Positions 28,497-29,082 of a stretch of 29,082 nucleotides of DNA are shown here, one piece after another (the stretch's first letter is position 1; each line of letters starts with the position of its first letter). A program made the position numbers and the translations under genes. Below the pieces are notes generated by a model. That model saw only the letters and a program-made list of their open reading frames with translations, did not search any database and had not been told where the DNA came from. This DNA is from a virus. The DNA lies in IMG/VR virus record IMGVR_UViG_3300042546_001227, positions 1-29,082 of that record. One strand, written 5' to 3'.

Positions 28497-29082
28497 CTAC
28501 CACTCGATAAAATAACGGCGATGCCGCCCATCGCCAAAGCAGCCGAAGGTCACTATTTCCTCCCCTGATTCAACCTTGCGACGATACTTCCGAGGCGGCC
28601 GAGATTTGTCGCTATCCTTACCGCAATACGCGCCACTAACCTTTGGCGCGTAACGATTCAGCGTTAATCCAAACCGACTCGCAGAAGATGAGTTGAGCTT
28701 GTATCCATCCTGAGTGTCCTTACCATCCAACATATAATCGAAGAGCCCATCATCGTGACAAAAATCAACGACTTGCTGGAAGCTAAACTCCCCGCGATTA
28801 TCGCCTAATGCCATATCACGCATTCGATCTATCAGTTTGCGGATGTTCCTCTCCTCCGAGTCACCGGCCTGCTCCAACTGGACCTTTTCCAACGGATTAC
28901 CAAACCCAGCAAACCCCACCACCCCGCCGATGATCTCCCCCCAACGCTCGAAGCCCAGTCGCGGCTTGTAGCCGAAGCTTGCCGCCTTCGGTTTCCCCGC
29001 CTTACCCCAAGCCCTCACGATCCCCCACAGGGCCGAGAGCGTATTGCGCCGGTTCTCCTTATCCATGAGCCAAGGCTCATCG
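28497..29082 (-). CDS. C-terminal part of a phage primase/helicase-like protein (truncated by window edge)
   Basis: A Met occurs at 29066, but the frame stays open to the edge (DEPWLMDKENRR), so the true start is probably outside and this is a 3' fragment of about 194 residues. The segment NTLSALWGIVRAWGKAGKPK followed by LGFERWGEIIGGVVGFAGF matches the C-terminal helical domain of many phage and plasmid primase/helicase proteins (pattern LxxALxxxVRAWxxAGxP... LGSFExWxxxVGGILxxAG). The last 100 residues contain EFSFQQVVDFCHDDGLF and a basic RPPRKYRRKVESG segment. It is likely to act at initiation of replication. Transcribed leftward, with its own terminator. Confidence 0.6.
   Translation of the reverse strand, partial: DEPWLMDKENRRNTLSALWGIVRAWGKAGKPKAASFGYKPRLGFERWGEIIGGVVGFAGFGNPLEKVQLEQAGDSEERNIRKLIDRMRDMALGDNRGEFSFQQVVDFCHDDGLFDYMLDGKDTQDGYKLNSSSASRFGLTLNRYAPKVSGAYCGKDSDKSRPPRKYRRKVESGEEIVTFGCFGDGRHRRYFIEW

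Noticed and set aside
1-29082. tRNA, rRNA, transposase or integrase genes
   Set aside because: None was recognised by eye on either strand. A tRNAscan or HMM search could still find something subtle.

Overview
The window looks like the replication, DNA-metabolism and packaging part of a tailed-phage genome, prophage or large phage-like mobile element. The evidence is a GpA-type terminase large subunit with its small subunit, a DnaN-like sliding clamp, a ParB-domain protein, an SNF2-like helicase, a minimal ATP-dependent ligase, a primase/helicase C-terminus at the right edge, and dozens of tiny genes joined by ATGA or TAATG overlaps. The host cannot be fixed from sequence alone. C-rich third codon positions, few clear Shine-Dalgarno sites and abundant interspersed intergenic repeats fit an environmental Gram-negative host; Verrucomicrobiota or a relative is my best guess, with modest confidence.

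Layout. Positions 1-406 are gene-free and hold a 40-bp tandem repeat, a long hairpin and two copies of a 23-bp palindrome that recurs seven times. Positions 407-10490 run rightward: unknown genes, the sliding clamp (2477), a DUF3150-like protein (3718), many small ORFs, and a Ycf35-like (DUF1257), DUF2997, Ycf46-like AAA ATPase cluster (6165-8971). This arm ends in a LuxR-type HTH / DUF2958 region with a probable frameshift between them.

Positions 10491-11196 hold no convincing gene but are densely structured. A 20-nt element at 10741-10760 is complementary to three separate downstream elements. Each of the three follows a long hairpin whose apical loop ends CCCAACCCC. Three genes follow: an unknown 117-aa protein, a TGT/DpdA-like protein and a reverse transcriptase with retron hallmarks (NAxxH, YADDLTFS, VTG). 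I read this as a candidate retron-like cassette with one a1-type arm and three hairpin-plus-a2 modules. It is the most interesting object in the window.

Positions 13600-25230 continue rightward with more small genes, a second TGT/DpdA-like protein (16050), the ligase (17176), one leftward gene (18076-18534) whose start overlaps that of its divergent neighbour, ParB (19246), a Zn-ribbon protein and the helicase (20945). A strong terminator at 25246-25279 separates this arm from the leftward packaging genes (small membrane protein, TerL, TerS). A GC-rich repeat region follows at 28011-28496, a plausible cos/pac or control region, and then the truncated primase/helicase gene that runs off the right edge.

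Two further families of interspersed repeats (CTCCGTGTCCTCCGTGG-like and ACTTAAAACTTAA / TTCATCCTTCA-like) fill many intergenic gaps. Together with the palindrome they often supply the last codons, the stop, or the leader just before the next start. All functional names come from motif recognition by eye; no database search was run.
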